Positions 16,036 to 18,072 of a DNA stretch of 18,072 nt are shown here, piece after piece (position 1 is the stretch's first letter; each line of letters opens with the position of its first letter). Below the pieces are notes generated by a model. It had not been told where the DNA came from and made no database searches. It saw only the letters and a program-made list of their open reading frames with translations. Location of the stretch: positions 1 through 18,072 of the forward strand of contig DCDB01000105.1 of NCBI GenBank assembly GCA_002316215.1. Direction: 5' to 3'. Made by a program: the position numbers and the translations under genes. Origin of the DNA: Lachnospiraceae bacterium UBA1066 (GTDB taxonomy: Bacteria; Bacillota; Clostridia; Lachnospirales; Lachnospiraceae).

Positions 16036-16064
16036 ATCATAGTACTTGGACTATGAGTTTACAA
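16036..16064 (-). promoter_or_regulatory. promoter of the TetR/kinase gene overlapped by a palindromic operator
   Basis: On the minus strand TTGTAA (16059-16064) and TATGAT (16036-16041) are separated by exactly 17 bp, a good sigma-A promoter. The predicted start point is near 16029, giving a leader of about 55 bases. A palindrome TCATAGT-N6-ACTATGA (16037-16056) with perfect 7-bp arms covers the spacer and most of the -10. Size, symmetry and position are what is expected for a TetR-family operator that represses its own gene. Confidence 0.65.
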
Positions 16065-16211
16065 GTGAAATCGCATGACCCGGATGTCTGCATTCTGTCT
16101 ATTTTCCCTCGATAAAGGATCGTATATCCATAAGCCCGATCATACAAAAAAAAGAAGCCATCTCCGGAAAGAATGTGTCGTAAAATGCAGTTTCAATAAA
16201 AAACGTCCATT

Positions 16212-16263
16212 ATTCTCCGAGGTCTGATGACAGATATCTTTTTTCTGAATGACCTCTGAGAAT
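16212..16263. repeat. 13-bp imperfect inverted repeat
   Basis: The arms 16212-16224 (ATTCTCCGAGGTC) and 16251-16263 (GACCTCTGAGAAT) match with one mismatch around a 26-base loop. No T run follows on either strand, so it is not a standard terminator. Its role is unknown. Confidence 0.6.
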
Positions 16264-16304
16264 CCATCCTGCTGCTTTATCGATAAAAAAATCATTACTG
16301 ACAA

Positions 16305-16337
16305 AAGTCTGCACTGCTGAAAAAACAGTGCGGACTT
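16305..16337 (-). terminator. Rho-independent terminator behind the hydrolase remnant
   Basis: A 12-bp stem (16305-16316 with 16326-16337, one G-T pair) encloses a 9-base loop. On the minus strand it is followed by a short T-rich tract. It begins three bases after the stop codon of the remnant at 16340-16489, which supports that remnant having been the 3' end of a real minus-strand gene. Confidence 0.65.
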
Positions 16338-16339
16338 CA

Positions 16340-16489
16340 TTATTGCTTGTCGGATTTGCTTCCTGCCGAAATATCGATAATAACATGATGGTTCTTGTAA
16401 AGCAAAATGTCCCCCGGAAGAAGATAATCCGGACCGGTAAAATATTGGCTTTCTGTCAACACCTCGAAACCTTCTTCGGTCAGACCCGA
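16340..16489 (-). pseudogene. C-terminal remnant of a lysin-like (NlpC/P60-type) peptidoglycan hydrolase
   Basis: A 49-residue frame runs from an upstream stop (TAA, 16490-16492) to TAA at 16340, with no start codon or ribosome binding site. It contains Y-L-L-P-G-D-I-L-L-Y-K-N-H-H-V-I-I-D-I. This resembles the L-x-x-G-D-I-L-L...H-H-x-A-I end of cysteine/histidine peptidases in phage and tail-associated lysins, where the His is catalytic. The earlier cysteine-bearing part is missing; the sequence upstream is broken by stops and meets the condensation gene. A terminator follows the stop directly. It is read as the leftover 3' end of a deleted gene, possibly from a prophage. The family call rests on a short motif recalled from memory, so it is tentative. 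Confidence 0.45.
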
Positions 16490-16539
16490 TTATGTTACCT
16501 TTTAATTGTACAACACGTTACCTATTTACCGACTGTAAT

Positions 16540-16572
16540 ATGACAGAATGCAAGTGTCCTTGTATCTGTCAT
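16540..16572. repeat. hairpin after the condensation-domain gene
   Basis: ATGACAG (16540-16546) and CTGTCAT (16566-16572) are perfect 7-bp arms, and an inner CAAG/CTTG pair (16551-16554 with 16559-16562) extends the fold across small internal loops. It lies 45 bases past the condensation gene's stop. No T run follows on the minus strand, so it may stabilise the 3' end or be a protein-binding dyad. Confidence 0.5.
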
Positions 16573-16617
16573 TTTCTGAAAGTTTGACGCTCGAACCGCT
16601 TTCTCCGGGCAAGTTAA

Positions 16618-17829
16618 TTACCGGTGGAATACATGATACATTGTGCACACGCTCATTTTTCCGTTTACCGTTACTATTCCAAGCGTTTTCCTGTTTGCGG
16701 GTGATGACGGCGGAATAAACACGGCTTTTTCAATTGTGTCGCTCTTATATCTCCCCAAATTTGTAATGCTGCATCCATCTTGATTTTTATACCCGAACAT
16801 ATTACTTCCAACAAAATTCCCGGCTTTGCTGGGATAAGCTCCTAAGGTGGAAATTGCCGCAGCATCAATAAGTCCCGGGCACATTCTTAAATAGCAGGCC
16901 AATACAAGCATTAGTTTTTGAGGCGACTGCATACATTGTTTCACGACTTTGGTAACATATTGCGCCAATCTCCAAACATCCGTTTCTTTTGTATTGCAAA
17001 CCACACTGAATGCAGTTGAATAATTCCCAAGGCTTCCTTTCTGATAGACGGATACATATTTTCTAATATCCGCTGCAATTAAAACCTTGTTAGTATGATT
17101 TTCCAGCATCATGTCAGCAATCAGATAGTCGTTCATCGACACTTGATTCTCGTGACATGAAATTAGGATACGCTCAACATCTGTGCTGCCCTTTGTCTCA
17201 ATGTGCATAGTAATGGGATTCTGCTTAATATAATCCTTTTCAAAAATCTGGTATTGGCTGTAATCTACCGTATGAGCTTCTTTTATCCACTTTTTATTAG
17301 CACTGTTAACAACAAACCTGCTTATCCATGGTAAATCGCATTTTACTGTAAAATCCTTTAATGACTGAATCGTACAGACTTCTTTAGAAACAGGCTGCTG
17401 GCCTTTTACATAGAAATTTGCAAATGACTGTGCCAATTCCCACAGACCGCGTCCGTCACATAATAAATGATGTGCAATAAATAACAGGTCAAAGCCTTCT
17501 GCTTTCGGATATGCCACTACCTTAAGCAATCCCTCGTGAAAAACATCCCAGCCCAGTTCCGATATATTGCGGTAATCTTCTTGTAAGGTTGCAATCGTGG
17601 ATTTTTCCATAAAAGGTATTTCGGATTGTTCTTGAAAGCTATAATAAAGCCTTTCACTGTCATCTCCTGCAATCACACTTTTTAATAATGAATGGGCATT
17701 GGAAAGCGATCGAATCGTTTCTTTAACGCATTCTAAATCATACTTTTCATTGATGGAAATCATAATCCCAAAATGCATATGAGGGCACATTAAATGTGCT
17801 CTTTCTGTTATGATATATTGTCTGTCCAT
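16618..17829 (-). CDS. stand-alone condensation-domain (CoA-dependent acyltransferase fold) protein
   Basis: From the ATG at 17829 the protein has 403 residues, about the size of one NRPS condensation domain. The active-site motif H-H-L-L-C-D-G (residues 120-126) fits H-H-x3-D-G exactly, with H121 the expected catalytic base and D125 the structural partner. No adenylation or carrier domain is attached. Related stand-alone proteins include alcohol acetyltransferases, PapA-type enzymes and free condensation domains, which join an acyl donor to an alcohol or amine. Substrates cannot be read here. The ATG at 17829 is chosen because AGGAGG lies 8 bases before it; a GTG at 17928 would add 33 residues that overlap another open frame. 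The gene looks A+T rich compared with the glycan unit, which may suggest separate acquisition. Confidence 0.82.
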   Translation of the reverse strand: MDRQYIITERAHLMCPHMHFGIMISINEKYDLECVKETIRSLSNAHSLLKSVIAGDDSERLYYSFQEQSEIPFMEKSTIATLQEDYRNISELGWDVFHEGLLKVVAYPKAEGFDLLFIAHHLLCDGRGLWELAQSFANFYVKGQQPVSKEVCTIQSLKDFTVKCDLPWISRFVVNSANKKWIKEAHTVDYSQYQIFEKDYIKQNPITMHIETKGSTDVERILISCHENQVSMNDYLIADMMLENHTNKVLIAADIRKYVSVYQKGSLGNYSTAFSVVCNTKETDVWRLAQYVTKVVKQCMQSPQKLMLVLACYLRMCPGLIDAAAISTLGAYPSKAGNFVGSNMFGYKNQDGCSITNLGRYKSDTIEKAVFIPPSSPANRKTLGIVTVNGKMSVCTMYHVFHR

Positions 17830-17837
17830 GGTAATTT

Positions 17838-17843
17838 CCTCCT
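17838..17843 (-). promoter_or_regulatory. ribosome binding site of the condensation-domain gene
   Basis: A perfect AGGAGG on the minus strand stands 8 bases before the ATG at 17829. It decides this start over the longer GTG-initiated frame from 17928. Confidence 0.8.
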
Positions 17844-17890
17844 GAAAGAACGACGCCGCCCAAAATGGTTCTCTCTTAATATATGAATAA

Positions 17891-18072
17891 TCATGCTCTA
17901 CATATTTCCGTTTGTGTGCCAATTTCACGAATCAGGATTTCTTTTGGACTTACGGGTAAAAAGGACTTCCGACGAAGCTTCATCGTCCCAGACGACTCAT
18001 GAAAACTTGCTTTCTCGATAAAGCCCCGGAAGCACCCCGGAGGTTCCGCCGCAATATTTTCTGAATATGTTT
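17891..18072 (-). CDS. unidentified open frame, C-terminal end (5' part beyond the window)
   Basis: A minus-strand frame enters from the right edge and stays open for 59 codons to a TGA at 17891-17893. The visible residues include E-P-P-G-C-F-R-G-F-I-E-K-A-S-F-H and a basic stretch M-K-L-R-R-K-S-F-L-P. It is not recognised. If real, its stop lies 61 bases before the condensation gene's ATG, so the two could form an operon. With no start visible and only 59 codons, chance openness is a serious alternative. Confidence 0.25.
   Translation of the reverse strand, partial: TYSENIAAEPPGCFRGFIEKASFHESSGTMKLRRKSFLPVSPKEILIREIGTQTEICRA

Larger units (their letters stand above)
15975..16617. other. gene-poor gap upstream of the TetR/kinase gene
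   Basis: This 643-base stretch has no intact gene. It contains the leader and promoter/operator of the TetR/kinase gene (15975-16064), a 13-bp inverted repeat (16212-16263), a minus-strand terminator (16305-16337), a 49-codon hydrolase remnant (16340-16489) and a hairpin after the condensation gene (16540-16572). Nothing is recognised in 16065-16211. A minus-strand frame of 66 codons at 16140-16340 looks like chance. Confidence 0.7.

Noticed and set aside
16140..16340. 66-codon minus-strand frame
   Set aside because: It spans the terminator and the inverted repeat, has no ribosome binding site and looks like translated non-coding sequence.
17830..17928. GTG start at 17928 for the condensation-domain gene
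   Set aside because: The ATG at 17829 has a perfect AGGAGG at 8 bases, and the extra 33 residues overlap another open frame.
1..18072. CRISPR arrays, tRNA or rRNA genes, intact insertion sequences
   Set aside because: Reading both strands gave no spaced direct repeats, no tRNA-like cloverleaf and no transposase gene.

Overview
The window looks like a chromosomal segment of a low-to-moderate G+C Firmicute, most likely a gut clostridium of the Lachnospiraceae type. The grounds are strong AGGAGG-type ribosome binding sites, a lipoprotein-anchored binding protein with LplB/LplC-like permeases and no ATPase gene of its own, a YczE-like membrane protein, and cytosolic glycosidases for fucosylated amino-sugar glycans. 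This placement is inferred from gene content, not from a marker gene. Every complete gene lies on the minus strand, so the text follows transcription from high to low coordinates within each unit.

Glycan unit (1-5700): permease 1, permease 2, binding lipoprotein, GH29 alpha-L-fucosidase and a GH20-type hexosaminidase that runs off the left edge. They are read as one operon with short gaps and an 11-base overlap between the two glycosidases. Neither glycosidase shows a signal peptide. The unit therefore probably imports short fucosylated, HexNAc-containing oligosaccharides (mucin or milk type) and trims them in the cytoplasm. A stem-loop lies between the binding-protein gene and the fucosidase gene.

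Phosphoester pair (5889-8056): a PhnP-like metallo-beta-lactamase-fold phosphodiesterase and an MFS permease that resembles the organophosphate antiporters share an ATGA stop/start overlap. An 11-bp tandem repeat sits directly upstream of the phosphodiesterase start and is itself an open reading frame joined in frame to it.

Decayed gap (8057-8695): no intact gene. It holds a 53-codon plus-strand ferredoxin-like remnant, a strong bidirectional terminator and a second minus-strand terminator.

Redox module (8696-11652): a 644-aa old-yellow-enzyme/2,4-dienoyl-CoA reductase-type flavoenzyme, preceded by a promoter with a 19-bp spacer typical of MerR control, and a MerR-family regulator gene just upstream.

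Signalling and accessory region (11712-18072): a YczE-type membrane protein; a 1145-aa protein that joins an N-terminal TetR-type DNA-binding domain to PAS-like sensor segments and a complete hybrid histidine kinase with receiver; the palindrome-covered promoter of that gene; a gene-poor stretch with a remnant of a lysin-like hydrolase and its terminator; a stand-alone condensation-domain enzyme; and the end of an unidentified reading frame at the right edge. The TetR/hybrid-kinase fusion with its own apparent operator is the most unusual item in the window.
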